In this document: positions 26,810 through 34,355 of the stretch, piece after piece
Position numbering within the stretch: position 1 is the stretch's first letter
Layout: each line of letters starts with the position of its first letter
Assembly (NCBI GenBank): GCA_019694675.1
Contig: JAIBBK010000103.1
Coordinates: 1-51,875, forward strand
DNA length: 51,875 nucleotides
Direction of reading: 5' to 3'
From: Ignavibacteria bacterium
Lineage (GTDB): Bacteria; Bacteroidota; Ignavibacteria; Tepidaquicellales; Tepidaquicellaceae
Position numbers and translations under genes: made by a program
Notes under the pieces: generated by a model
The model's input: the letters and a program-made list of their open reading frames with translations, nothing else
The model's database searches: none
Told to the model about the DNA's origin: nothing

Positions 26810-27537
26810 ACTCCCCGCTTATTTCCCCAAAGTAAGATGTGCAGTCTGTCAGTGTAATTGTACCCGTGCCTTATGCATGCCTCTGCCGTGATCTTCCTCT
26901 TCCTGTCAAGCTCCTCACGTGAAATGCCTTCAGGCATAAGGTAGATGTCTTCCTTTCTTAACCCGAATTGCTTTTCGTATTCCATTATTTCCGTCAGATC
27001 AGCATCCGATGTAAACACAAATTTCCACTGAATGTCGATCTTCCCTGCTCTGTGCAACTCCGCAAATCTCATCAGAGACTGTGAGTTCTTCATATTCGAA
27101 AGATGCATGGATTCATACTTGCTTCCGTAAGGCACAGAAGACTTCAGCTTTGGGCTTATGCTGGCAAGGTCTGTGAATTGTGCAAAATCACCAAAGTATG
27201 TTCCGTTCGTTTCAAGAGTGATGTAAGCGCCGCTGTTGGAACTCTTGATCGCCGCAACGAGCTGATTCAGTTCATCACCCTGCATCGCAGGCTCTCCGCC
27301 TGTGATCACAACATCGGTACAGTTTATCTTCTCATACTCGCTCAGTATTTCTGCGACGGTGAGTTTGCCGATGTTATGTGAGTCATCCGGATCCCAGCTC
27401 GTGTAAGAAGTGTCGCACAGATTTCCTCCTGAGAATCTGCATCTCAGATTGCAGAAGTTAGTTCTGATGAAAAACGAAGGCCGTCCCGCTCTCTTGCCTT
27501 CGCCTTGTATTGAATGGAAAAGCTCCGAGATCTCCAT
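26806..27537 (-). CDS. queE: 7-carboxy-7-deazaguanine synthase
   Basis: 243 residues. QueE rearranges 6-carboxytetrahydropterin to 7-carboxy-7-deazaguanine, in the queuosine pathway. The start ELFHSIQGEGKRAGRPSFFIR is canonical, as are the VVITGGEPAMQ and ETNGTYF blocks. The cluster cysteines are C29, C33 and C41: CX3CX7C, where the classical radical SAM motif would be CX3CX2C. The loop between the last two reads RFSGGNL. The later DTSYTSW also fits QueE. No other queuosine gene is in the window. Confidence 0.9.
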   Translation of the reverse strand: MEISELFHSIQGEGKRAGRPSFFIRTNFCNLRCRFSGGNLCDTSYTSWDPDDSHNIGKLTVAEILSEYEKINCTDVVITGGEPAMQGDELNQLVAAIKSSNSGAYITLETNGTYFGDFAQFTDLASISPKLKSSVPYGSKYESMHLSNMKNSQSLMRFAELHRAGKIDIQWKFVFTSDADLTEIMEYEKQFGLRKEDIYLMPEGISREELDRKRKITAEACIRHGYNYTDRLHILLWGNKRGV

Positions 27538-27555
27538 ATGCTAAAGCGTTTCAGA

Positions 27556-28380
27556 TCACTCTTTTGAATTCAGCTGTCCCGCAAGCCCGGAATACTTCGA
27601 GAGGTCGGCGTCTATCGAACCGATCAGCACCTGCGTCTTTACCTTCACCGGCATCTTGACCTGATCGTCAGTAAGCCACACGAGTATTGAGCCTTCGCTT
27701 CTGAACAATCCGCCTTCCTGAACCAAAGGTTCAAGCTTGATGCATCTGAACTCTCCTGCAGGCACTTCGATCTTCTCAATTCCGAGATACCTGATCTTGA
27801 GCGGAAATGTCTTGTCTTTGTAAAAATTTTCGAGTGTGAAAATATCTCCCTGCTTCATCTTCGAGTAATCCACAGTCCTTGAGTAATAAAATGCACTCAT
27901 AACATCCTGCACATAAGGAGGAATGTCAAACTCACCTTCGAATTTTTTTGGCTCTGTTTCACCTGTGTAGGTCTTCGCCTTGTGATTCTGCTGATCGAAT
28001 ATCGCTTCGAAATCCCGCTGGTAAGTGCCTTCCCTGATATGCTGTTCAAATCTCCACGGAAACAGTCCTTCAACATCAACATAGGTTTTATAATAGTCCC
28101 TTACTTTGTAGACCAGATCAAAGCTTGAAGTTGAATTCACCCTGAATGTAATGTCGTAGCATTTTCTTGCGTTCATTGTCACGGTCGCTGGAGCTATTTC
28201 CATGATGGCTTCGCCTGCGGTTACGAAACCGTAGTTGATCTCGAATGTCAGCTTCTCCCCTTCTTTGAACGCCTTGTTCTCAACTTTTCTGAATTTATCC
28301 TGAGCGCCCGCACTGTTGCAGATCAGTGCAAAGGAAAACACAAGAATGAACATTCCCGCCTGCATAATTGACTTCGTCAT
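27556..28380 (-). CDS. DUF3108 domain exported protein
   Basis: 274 residues. A signal peptide (MTKSIMQAGMFILVFSFALICNS region, cleavage near AGAQ) precedes a beta-rich domain of the DUF3108 type (KAFKEGEKLTFEINYGFVTAG, FYYSRTVDYSKMKQGD, IRYLGIEKIEVPAGEFRCIKL). Members are periplasmic or outer-membrane-associated, with no agreed function. The gene is 17 bp after a glycosyltransferase gene, but the two need not be linked in function. Confidence 0.8.
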   Translation of the reverse strand: MTKSIMQAGMFILVFSFALICNSAGAQDKFRKVENKAFKEGEKLTFEINYGFVTAGEAIMEIAPATVTMNARKCYDITFRVNSTSSFDLVYKVRDYYKTYVDVEGLFPWRFEQHIREGTYQRDFEAIFDQQNHKAKTYTGETEPKKFEGEFDIPPYVQDVMSAFYYSRTVDYSKMKQGDIFTLENFYKDKTFPLKIRYLGIEKIEVPAGEFRCIKLEPLVQEGGLFRSEGSILVWLTDDQVKMPVKVKTQVLIGSIDADLSKYSGLAGQLNSKE

Positions 28381-28397
28381 GATATTTAATTGTATGG

Positions 28398-29420
28398 TTA
28401 ATTGTTGTTTGAATTTCCGAGAAGCCGTGTGCAGGCTTCCAGTGCAGTGTCCGTATTTATCAGCGTCATGTCATCACTTACGTTCGCAGGTTTCATTACC
28501 GACACATGATCTCCCAGCGGCTTCCATCTTACTTCATTCATCGGTGCGCTGTTAGGAAAAAATGCAAGCACATTTCTGTTCAATGCTCCCGCAATGTGAG
28601 CCGGGCCGGTGGAGTTGGCCACAACCAGTCTGCTGTTGTCTATGAGTATCATAAGTTCTCTGAGCGAAAGCTCTCCGCAAAGATCAATGCATGCTGTGCA
28701 ATTCTCCGGAATTGAAGCTGTAATTTTCTCCTTCTCATGAACAGTGCCTGTATAGATCAGCTTCATGCCTGGATATTTCATACTCAGTTTACCGGCGAGA
28801 CTCCTGAATTGTTCCGAAGAAATATCCCTGGCAGAACCCCTGCTTCCGCAATGAATCACTATGTACTCCGTTCCGGGGGTAATGCCGAGTGATACTTCCT
28901 TGTGCAGAAAGTTCTTCGCCTCCTCTACCGTATAGCCAAGCAGTCTCTCCGGAAGAGAATGAACATTTTCTTCCCCGGTGATCGCCCGAAGAAGTCCGAG
29001 ATTGTATTCCGATTCGTGTTTTTCGGCGAACTTTCTGTGCTCCTTCACTCTGTGTGTGAACATGTATGAATACCATCTGTATGCAGTCCCTGCCCTCACC
29101 GGTGTTCCTGTGCTTCTGAAAGCTTTTGCCAGAGAATATTCGGGCCTGGCAATGATCACAGCATCTGCATTGAGCGGAGATATCTTCCTTTTGATTTCCT
29201 GCAAAGAAAGAGGTGTGTCAACTTCTGTAGTTTCGAATCTGAGCGGACTGTGCTTAAGCAGTTCGTACATGCCAGTCCTTACAAGAAATATGATCCGGGC
29301 ATCAGGGTACGCAAGCCCGGTTTCGTGGACCAGGGGCAATGTCAGGATTACGTCACCGATGTTGTCGGTTCTTGCAATCACAACCGTCTTCAGTACTTCC
29401 TCTGATACTTCCCTGCCCAA
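28398..29420 (-). CDS. Glycosyltransferase family 9 (heptosyltransferase-like)
   Basis: 340 residues. The start VVIARTDNIGDVILTLPLV is the GT9 acceptor-side signature. The nucleotide-sugar half has IHCGSRGSARD, the LCGELSLRELMILIDNSRLVVANSTGPAHIAGAL block and FFPNSAP. Such enzymes add heptose or related sugars to the lipopolysaccharide core. The start is TTG (TTG GGC AGG GAA), 3 bp after the stop of the LON-domain gene, so translation is probably coupled. Confidence 0.88.
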   Translation of the reverse strand: MGREVSEEVLKTVVIARTDNIGDVILTLPLVHETGLAYPDARIIFLVRTGMYELLKHSPLRFETTEVDTPLSLQEIKRKISPLNADAVIIARPEYSLAKAFRSTGTPVRAGTAYRWYSYMFTHRVKEHRKFAEKHESEYNLGLLRAITGEENVHSLPERLLGYTVEEAKNFLHKEVSLGITPGTEYIVIHCGSRGSARDISSEQFRSLAGKLSMKYPGMKLIYTGTVHEKEKITASIPENCTACIDLCGELSLRELMILIDNSRLVVANSTGPAHIAGALNRNVLAFFPNSAPMNEVRWKPLGDHVSVMKPANVSDDMTLINTDTALEACTRLLGNSNNN

Positions 29421-29423
29421 TGA

Positions 29424-30059
29424 TCACTGCAGATAGCCGTCGCTTCTGATGATATCGGAGATCCGCTCGGCCTCTTTGAGTTTTGGAATGATCATTTCAA
29501 AATACTCCCTTATATATTCAAGTCTTTTCTGTTCGTCATCCAGTTCAAGAAGATGCTGTTTCTCTTCGAGTCCCAGGCCGCATTTTTCAGCCATCAGAAA
29601 GCATGCAGACCTGTTGCCGTCAGAAATGTTCTTTTCCTCCGATGATATCCGCCTTACGCTTCCTTTGTATGCCATCTCCACGATCATGTTGTAATCCTCA
29701 ACGGCTTCTGCCATAAGGTCAGGGTCAAAATCGAGATTGTTGTCTTGCAGGAACTCTACGATTCCGTCATAAAGCCCGTCTTCACCGACTGAATAGCTCT
29801 TCAGCTTGAATCTTCTCATTCCCGTAACCACAATGTCCAGCTCTCCGTTTTCAAATTTCTTTGTTACTTCGGATATTTTCACGCTTGTCCCGACCCCGAA
29901 CAATCTTCCCTGATGCATAAGCACGATCCCGAACTCTCCTCCGGCTGTCAGCACGTCCCCAACGAGTCTCTTGTACCTCTCTTCATATATATGCAGAGGT
30001 ATTTTCGATCCCGGGAACATCACTGCCTGCAGTGGAAAAAGCTTTATAGTTGAACTCAT
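29424..30059 (-). CDS. LON substrate-binding domain protein
   Basis: 211 residues that correspond only to the N-terminal substrate-binding domain of Lon: IKLFPLQAVMFPGSKIPLHIYEERYKRL at the start, then GIVLMHQ, VGTSVKI and FELDIVVTGMRRFKL-type blocks. There is no AAA+ or protease domain, so it is a stand-alone LON-domain protein. Its binding partner is unknown. Confidence 0.85.
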   Translation of the reverse strand: MSSTIKLFPLQAVMFPGSKIPLHIYEERYKRLVGDVLTAGGEFGIVLMHQGRLFGVGTSVKISEVTKKFENGELDIVVTGMRRFKLKSYSVGEDGLYDGIVEFLQDNNLDFDPDLMAEAVEDYNMIVEMAYKGSVRRISSEEKNISDGNRSACFLMAEKCGLGLEEKQHLLELDDEQKRLEYIREYFEMIIPKLKEAERISDIIRSDGYLQ

Positions 30060-30066
30060 TCAAATG

Positions 30067-30106
30067 AAAAACTTCCCAAGGGCTGACCCTGCCCCGGGAA
30101 GTTTTG
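30067..30106 (-). terminator. Terminator after the 179-residue lipoprotein gene
   Basis: A perfect 8-bp AACTTCCC/GGGAAGTT stem (30070-30077 with 30096-30103) with an 18-nt inner segment, followed on the minus strand by TTTT. It lies just past the lipoprotein stop and before the LON gene, so it may separate the two units. Confidence 0.65.
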
Positions 30107-30123
30107 TTATGGACTTGTTAAAT

Positions 30124-30663
30124 TCATTTATATGTGATGACAAGCGAAGTGATCTGCTTGTCCTTGTCGTATCCCATCATCAGGCCCACTTCCTTGCCCG
30201 CTTTCTTCCAGTTCAGTACTCCGCCTTTGTCGCTTACGAGATTCTCGCTTCCTTCGATCACTTCGTACCCTGCCTTCTTCATTTCTTCCTTGTAGAAGCT
30301 GATAATGTCGGGAACAAGATCAGTGGATTCGAATGTGACAACTGTACCTTCCGTGGAATTCAGCGAACCGAGCGTCTTGGAATTCTTCGGAGTTGGTACA
30401 TCTTTGGGAAAATCGCCCGGAAGTCCCGGTGTCATACCCAGGTCGTTCTGCTTATTCTCGGTTGAGGAAGGATCGGTGTTTGCCTCTTCCTTCGAGGCCA
30501 GTTCCTGCTTTGATTTTTCTTCTTCCGCTGACGATTCGTTATTCGAAACTTCTGAGCCTGACTTCACTTCGGATTTCTTTTCTGCTGTCGTTTCTTCGTT
30601 CTTATCACCGCATGATGAAATGACAATTGCAGATGAAAATAACAGTAAGAGGAGTTTTCTCAT
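30124..30663 (-). CDS. Predicted lipoprotein, acidic linker plus small C-terminal domain
   Basis: 179 residues. A lipoprotein signal (MRKLLLLLFSSAIVISSC, lipobox ISSC) is followed by a Glu/Ser/Lys-rich linker (~20-75). A globular end follows (FPKDVPTPKNSKTLGS, FESTDLVPDIISFYKEEMKKAGYEV, LNWKKAGKEVGLMMGY). The globular part resembles small domains seen in other lipoproteins of this group, but I do not recognise a named function. A terminator follows. Confidence 0.75.
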   Translation of the reverse strand: MRKLLLLLFSSAIVISSCGDKNEETTAEKKSEVKSGSEVSNNESSAEEEKSKQELASKEEANTDPSSTENKQNDLGMTPGLPGDFPKDVPTPKNSKTLGSLNSTEGTVVTFESTDLVPDIISFYKEEMKKAGYEVIEGSENLVSDKGGVLNWKKAGKEVGLMMGYDKDKQITSLVITYK

Positions 30664-30686
30664 TAATTCAGTTAATTTGGTTTAGG

Positions 30687-31250
30687 TCAATTATAACATC
30701 TCAGAGCTTCAAAGCTTCCCGAGATGTAGCTCTTCTTGTCATCTTTGAAACATATGATGATCTTTCCCTTCACGGTCTTATCAGTCATTGATGTGATCTG
30801 AAGCGCGCAGTTCCATGGGATCGAACCGATCCCGGATTCGCTTGATGCGCCTGTTGTGTCGTAATAAGCAATGTAACCGTCAAGGCTCTTGTCAAATGAA
30901 GCCTTCAGCACTTCGTTTGTGTCAAGACTGCCTGCTTTGTGGATCAGATGAATGGACCTTCCGCCTTCCACATAACCGCAAGGATTGTTGGGAACTCCTT
31001 CGCAGAAGTTGATCACATTGTCGCCGCTGCCGCGCCATTGCTCGAAATTCACATACTTAAATTCAAAAGGTTTGCCGCCAAGCAAACCTTTTATCGGTGT
31101 ATCCGGAATGTCTGTTATCTTGAGTTCGGACCTCCATGTGAATTCAGTATCGTTCTTTTGTATTGCTTTCTGATTTCCGTCTTCCTTCCCGCAGGAAAAT
31201 ACCATGAAAGACAACGCCGCCAGAAATGCAATGAGAGATCTCGTATTCAA
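30687..31250 (-). CDS. Predicted lipoprotein of unknown function
   Basis: 187 residues. The signal MNTRSLIAFLAALSFMVFSC ends in a lipobox (VFSC). The mature part has no recognised motif; KGLLGGKPFEFKY, NFCEGVPNNPCGY and CALQITSMTDKTVKGKI suggest a beta-rich fold. The start is TTG, with no ATG or GTG before the lipobox. It lies 23 bp before another lipoprotein gene on the same strand, perhaps a small surface-protein unit. Confidence 0.7.
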   Translation of the reverse strand: MNTRSLIAFLAALSFMVFSCGKEDGNQKAIQKNDTEFTWRSELKITDIPDTPIKGLLGGKPFEFKYVNFEQWRGSGDNVINFCEGVPNNPCGYVEGGRSIHLIHKAGSLDTNEVLKASFDKSLDGYIAYYDTTGASSESGIGSIPWNCALQITSMTDKTVKGKIIICFKDDKKSYISGSFEALRCYN

Positions 31251-31300
31251 ATAATCGCCTGGATGTTAGTTTGATCCCTCTGAGCTGAACTCTGCAGATG

Positions 31301-32059
31301 TTACTTTACAAACTTCTTGTATCTGTCGTTGATCCTGCCCCAGTGCAGATTGTTAATGAAGTTGTCTATGTAACTAGCTCTTCCGGGTCCGTCCTTATGA
31401 TAGTAAGCATGTTCGAATACATCAAGTGAAATGATGGGTATTCCGCCCCAGATAGCGCCGTAATGATGCTCGTCTGTGAGAACATTGATCAGTCTCTGGC
31501 TGTAAAGCGCGTCATATGTCAGGACTCCCCATCCGGAAAGCTTCGCAGCAACTGCAGCCGCCTTGAAGTCCGCTTTCCAGTTGTCAATTGAGCCGAATTC
31601 CTTTTCAATGGCTGCCACCACTTCAGGACCTTTGGAAGTATCGCCGTCACCGCCCATTACTTCCCAGTAAACATCATGAAGCAATGCACCTGCGTGATTC
31701 CATGTGAACCTTCTCTTGAGTTCGCCTACCTGACTGTAGTTTCCGTTTGCCTTTGACCTGTCAGCCGTTTCGAGTTCCTTCTCGATGTTATTGAGGAAAG
31801 TCACATATCCTTTGTGATGAGTATTATAATGCCAGTCTGATGTCTCAGCATCAATAACGTTCTTCAGAAGCTCTTTCGCCTCTTCGTCTGTGTAAGGCCT
31901 CTTGTTGAATTTCCATTCGTAAGCCATTTTGCTATTATCTCCTTTTTGGTTTAAAGTTTTTGATTGAATGACACTTCCCAAAGTAATGCCCCCGGCGCTT
32001 GCCAGCGCAAGCCCCGACGCGGTACTCTGAATGAACTTACGCCTTCCTATCTTCTTCAA
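31301..32059 (-). CDS. sod: Fe/Mn superoxide dismutase with a Tat signal
   Basis: 252 residues. The Fe/Mn SOD domain is complete, with metal ligands H77 (WHYNTHH), H128 (LLHDVYW), D213 and H217 (SLDVFEHAYY). Residues 1-44 are an N-terminal extension that looks like a twin-arginine signal: KKIGRRKFIQ, then hydrophobic ASGLALASAGGITLG. That would export a folded, metal-loaded enzyme. The longer form starts at TTG with AGGAG 4 nt upstream. An ATG at residue 45 (31927) has its own AAGGAG and would give an ordinary cytosolic SOD. It is the last gene of the iscR-iscS-iscA unit. Fe and Mn forms cannot be told apart here. Confidence 0.93.
   Translation of the reverse strand: MKKIGRRKFIQSTASGLALASAGGITLGSVIQSKTLNQKGDNSKMAYEWKFNKRPYTDEEAKELLKNVIDAETSDWHYNTHHKGYVTFLNNIEKELETADRSKANGNYSQVGELKRRFTWNHAGALLHDVYWEVMGGDGDTSKGPEVVAAIEKEFGSIDNWKADFKAAAVAAKLSGWGVLTYDALYSQRLINVLTDEHHYGAIWGGIPIISLDVFEHAYYHKDGPGRASYIDNFINNLHWGRINDRYKKFVK
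31925..31945 (-). promoter_or_regulatory. Internal Shine-Dalgarno and ATG within the SOD gene
   Basis: On the minus strand AAAGGAGA is followed by 10 nt and then ATG (codon 45 of the long form). Translation from here gives MAYEWKFNKRPYTDEE, the normal N-terminus of a cytosolic SOD. The linker residues QKGDNSK are the same bases read in frame. Confidence 0.55.
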
Positions 32060-32077
32060 AGCTCTCCTGCGGCAGTC

Positions 32078-32443
32078 TTATACTCCGAAAGAACTTCCGC
32101 AACCGCAGGTCTTCACGGCATTCGGATTGTTGAACACGAATCCTTTGCCCATCAGTCCGTCAGTGTAATCAAGCTCTGTGCCCGAAAGATAGATACTGCT
32201 CTTCATATCAACCACGATCTTAACGCCGTCCATCTCATATATGTTATCGCCCGGCCTTTCCTCGGGATCAAAACCGAGTGTGTATGTGAAGCCCGAACAT
32301 CCGCCGCCCTTGACGCCGACTCTCAGCATGAACTCAGCGGGCACTTTGTTCTCTTCCATAAGCCTCTTGATCTCCTTGACCGCCTTTTCGGTAACGTTGA
32401 TGTCTTCACTTACGCCGGGAATGAATTCTTTTGTCTCTGACAT
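32078..32443 (-). CDS. HesB/IscA-type iron-sulfur assembly protein
   Basis: 121 residues. The A-type carrier signature is complete: C49 in GGGCSGFTY, and C113 and C115 in KTCGCGSSF. Such proteins pass [2Fe-2S] or [4Fe-4S] clusters to target enzymes. It is 7 bp after the cysteine desulfurase gene and 18 bp before the SOD gene. IscA, ErpA and SufA forms cannot be separated by eye. Confidence 0.93.
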   Translation of the reverse strand: MSETKEFIPGVSEDINVTEKAVKEIKRLMEENKVPAEFMLRVGVKGGGCSGFTYTLGFDPEERPGDNIYEMDGVKIVVDMKSSIYLSGTELDYTDGLMGKGFVFNNPNAVKTCGCGSSFGV

Positions 32444-32450
32444 GATATTC

Positions 32451-33644
32451 TTATTTGATTTCTTTTGGTTTTGAAATTACTGACTGAGGCGATTCTTCAC
32501 TCAGCCTCTTCACTGCGCTTACAAGCCTTTCTGTGGCATAGTCAATCTCTTCATCCGTCGAGTACCTGCCAAAACTCAGCCTTAAGGACGAACCCGCCAG
32601 TTCACGCGGCCTGCCTATCGCCGTTAGTACATGCGACGGCTCCATGGAAGATGAAGTACATGCACTTCCTGTTGACATTGCCAGGTCGTGCAGATCTCCG
32701 ATCAGGGCATTTATGTCTATGTCGGAAAAGCTGAAATTCAGATTATTAGGCAACCTCTTTTCGGGATGTCCGTTAAGGACTGTATTTTCAAGTGCAAGAA
32801 CTTCCTTCATCATACGGTTCCTCATTTTCACATGTCTTTCAATTTCGTTATCCATTTCTTCAGCGGCAATCTCACATGCCTTGCCAAGACCGACTATTCC
32901 CGTGACATTGAGCGTGCCGGCACGGAGGCTTTTCTCCTGACTTCCGCCGTGTGTCTGTTTTGCAAAAGTTACTCTCGGATTCCTTCCCCTCACATAAAGA
33001 GCTCCGGCGCCTTTCGGACCGTAGAACTTGTGTGCCGATATGCTCATAAGGTCTATGTTCATCTCATCTACGTTCACAGGTATCTTGCCCACCGCCTGAG
33101 TAGCATCAGTATGAAACAGCGCGCCCTTGCTCCTGCATATTCTTCCGATCTCCGCAACGGGCTGAATTGTTCCTATTTCATTGTTTGCCATCATTACGCT
33201 TACAATTATTGTCTTCTCAGTGACTGTCCTTTCAAGCTCTTCGGTGTCCAGCAGTCCGTTGCCGTCAACTTCAAGATATGTTACTTCAAATCCGAGTTCT
33301 TCGAGATACTTGCACGTTTCGAGGATCGCCTTATGCTCCGTTGTGCAGGTAACAATGTGCCTTCCCTTCTCAGAGTAGGATTCGGCTATGCCCTTCAGGG
33401 AGATGTTGTTGGATTCGGTTGATCCGGAAGTAAATACAATATCCCGCGGAATCGCACCGATGAGATCTGCAACCCTTTTTCTCGCCACTGCCACCGCCTG
33501 CTCTGCTTCCCAGCCGAATTTGTGGTTTGAGCTCGAAGCATTCCCGAACCGCTCACAGAAATAAGGGATCATTTCTTCGAGCACTCGCGGATCAACCGGA
33601 GTTGTTGCATTGTAATCAAGATAGACCGGAAGTTTCATAGGCAT
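32451..33644 (-). CDS. iscS: Cysteine desulfurase
   Basis: About 397 residues from the chosen start. It takes sulfur from cysteine for cluster assembly and other uses. Signature blocks are VYLDYNATTPVDP, FTSGSTESNN, HTDATQAVGK, the PLP lysine in SISAHKFYGPKG, and the loop with the active cysteine TGSACTSSSMEPSHVL. I chose the ATG at 33644 because it starts just after the regulator gene's stop; the ATG at 33638 is equally good, and the frame open to 33689 would overlap the regulator. The loop is short, as in IscS-like rather than SufS-like enzymes. No IscU gene is nearby. Confidence 0.94.
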   Translation of the reverse strand: MPMKLPVYLDYNATTPVDPRVLEEMIPYFCERFGNASSSNHKFGWEAEQAVAVARKRVADLIGAIPRDIVFTSGSTESNNISLKGIAESYSEKGRHIVTCTTEHKAILETCKYLEELGFEVTYLEVDGNGLLDTEELERTVTEKTIIVSVMMANNEIGTIQPVAEIGRICRSKGALFHTDATQAVGKIPVNVDEMNIDLMSISAHKFYGPKGAGALYVRGRNPRVTFAKQTHGGSQEKSLRAGTLNVTGIVGLGKACEIAAEEMDNEIERHVKMRNRMMKEVLALENTVLNGHPEKRLPNNLNFSFSDIDINALIGDLHDLAMSTGSACTSSSMEPSHVLTAIGRPRELAGSSLRLSFGRYSTDEEIDYATERLVSAVKRLSEESPQSVISKPKEIK

Positions 33645-33645
33645 A

Positions 33646-34047
33646 CTAAACCAGATCTGAGATCGTTTTGCTTTTGAAAAGTTCTTCAACTTCTTGCTGA
33701 AGCCGGGTAAGCGGAGATTTTATGGAACAAGTATCTTCCAGACAGCACTCCCCTTCTTTCCCTATCTCCAGACACTCTGTAAGAGCCTTGTCGGCGTCCA
33801 TTGCCTGCAGTACCTGATGCAGATAGATCTTGTCAGGACTCTCGGCAAGCAGGTAACCGCCGTGCGTGCCCTGTGTCGAAGATAATATATTTTCGCTCTT
33901 TAATCTCTGAAGTATTTTTGAAAGGAGGTCGTAGGGAATATTGATCTTCTCGGAGATCTCCCTCGCAGTGACAAGTCTGGGACCCGAACTGCTGATGAAC
34001 TTGATAGCCATCAATGCATACTCGACCTTCTTCGAAAATCTGATCAT
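33646..34047 (-). CDS. Rrf2-family regulator (IscR-like)
   Basis: 133 residues. A winged helix-turn-helix (KKVEYALMAIKFISS, TAREISEKINIPYDLLSKILQRL, GGYLLAESPDKI) is followed by a cysteine group: C92, C101, C102 and C107 in ECLEIGKEGECCLEDTC. That spacing differs from E. coli IscR (C92, C98, C104), but a cluster is plausible. The gene is directly upstream of iscS, as IscR is. An IscR type-1-like site lies 15 bp before its start, so it probably controls its own operon. Confidence 0.9.
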   Translation of the reverse strand: MIRFSKKVEYALMAIKFISSSGPRLVTAREISEKINIPYDLLSKILQRLKSENILSSTQGTHGGYLLAESPDKIYLHQVLQAMDADKALTECLEIGKEGECCLEDTCSIKSPLTRLQQEVEELFKSKTISDLV

Positions 34048-34061
34048 TGAATGTTTAAAGC

Positions 34062-34076
34062 GGACTAATTAAGTCC
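34062..34076 (-). promoter_or_regulatory. IscR type-1-like operator before the Rrf2 regulator gene
   Basis: GGACT-AATTA-AGTCC: 5-bp arms around a 5-bp spacer. The core GACT-N5-AGTC is the invariant part of the E. coli IscR type-1 site. It lies just after a possible -10 (TATAAAAT, 34084-34077) and 15 bp before the start codon. That position suits repression of the regulator-iscS-iscA-sod unit. Confidence 0.55.
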
Positions 34077-34089
34077 TATTTTATAGCCC

Positions 34090-34112
34090 AAAAAACGGGA
34101 AGAAGATTCCCG
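34090..34112 (-). terminator. Terminator of tRNA-Glu
   Basis: CGGGAA-GAAGA-TTCCCG stem-loop (34096-34112), followed on the minus strand by six T, just past the tRNA-Glu 3' end. Confidence 0.75.
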
Positions 34113-34123
34113 CATTTTTAAAT

Positions 34124-34198
34124 TGGCGGTCCCAACGGGATTCGAACCCGTGTTTTCACTGTGAAAGAGTGACGACCTAACCCCTAGTCGATGGGACC
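34124..34198 (-). tRNA. tRNA-Glu with anticodon UUC
   Basis: Cloverleaf on the minus strand. The acceptor stem is GGTCCCA/TGGGACC, the anticodon stem TCACT/AGTGA with loop CTTTCAC (anticodon UUC), and the T arm has GGTTCGAATCC. The discriminator is G, and CCA is encoded (34126-34124), unlike the tRNA-Ile in this window. A promoter and a terminator frame it. Confidence 0.95.
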
Positions 34199-34213
34199 AT
34201 TTTTGGAAAGTGC

Positions 34214-34242
34214 AATTTAAGCAAATTGACCAAGAGTTACAA
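34214..34242 (-). promoter_or_regulatory. Promoter of tRNA-Glu
   Basis: Minus strand: TTGTAA (34242-34237), a 17-bp spacer and TAAATT (34219-34214). The predicted start is near 34207, about 9 nt before the mature tRNA. Confidence 0.5.
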
Positions 34243-34355
34243 TCACCGGATTCGCCCCAACGGACAGTTTTGCCCGGGTTCTTCCTTCCGGTATCAAGAT
34301 TCCTGACCTCATCCCGGTGCACAGCCAATGTTCCAATCCATCTACAGTAGTGACT

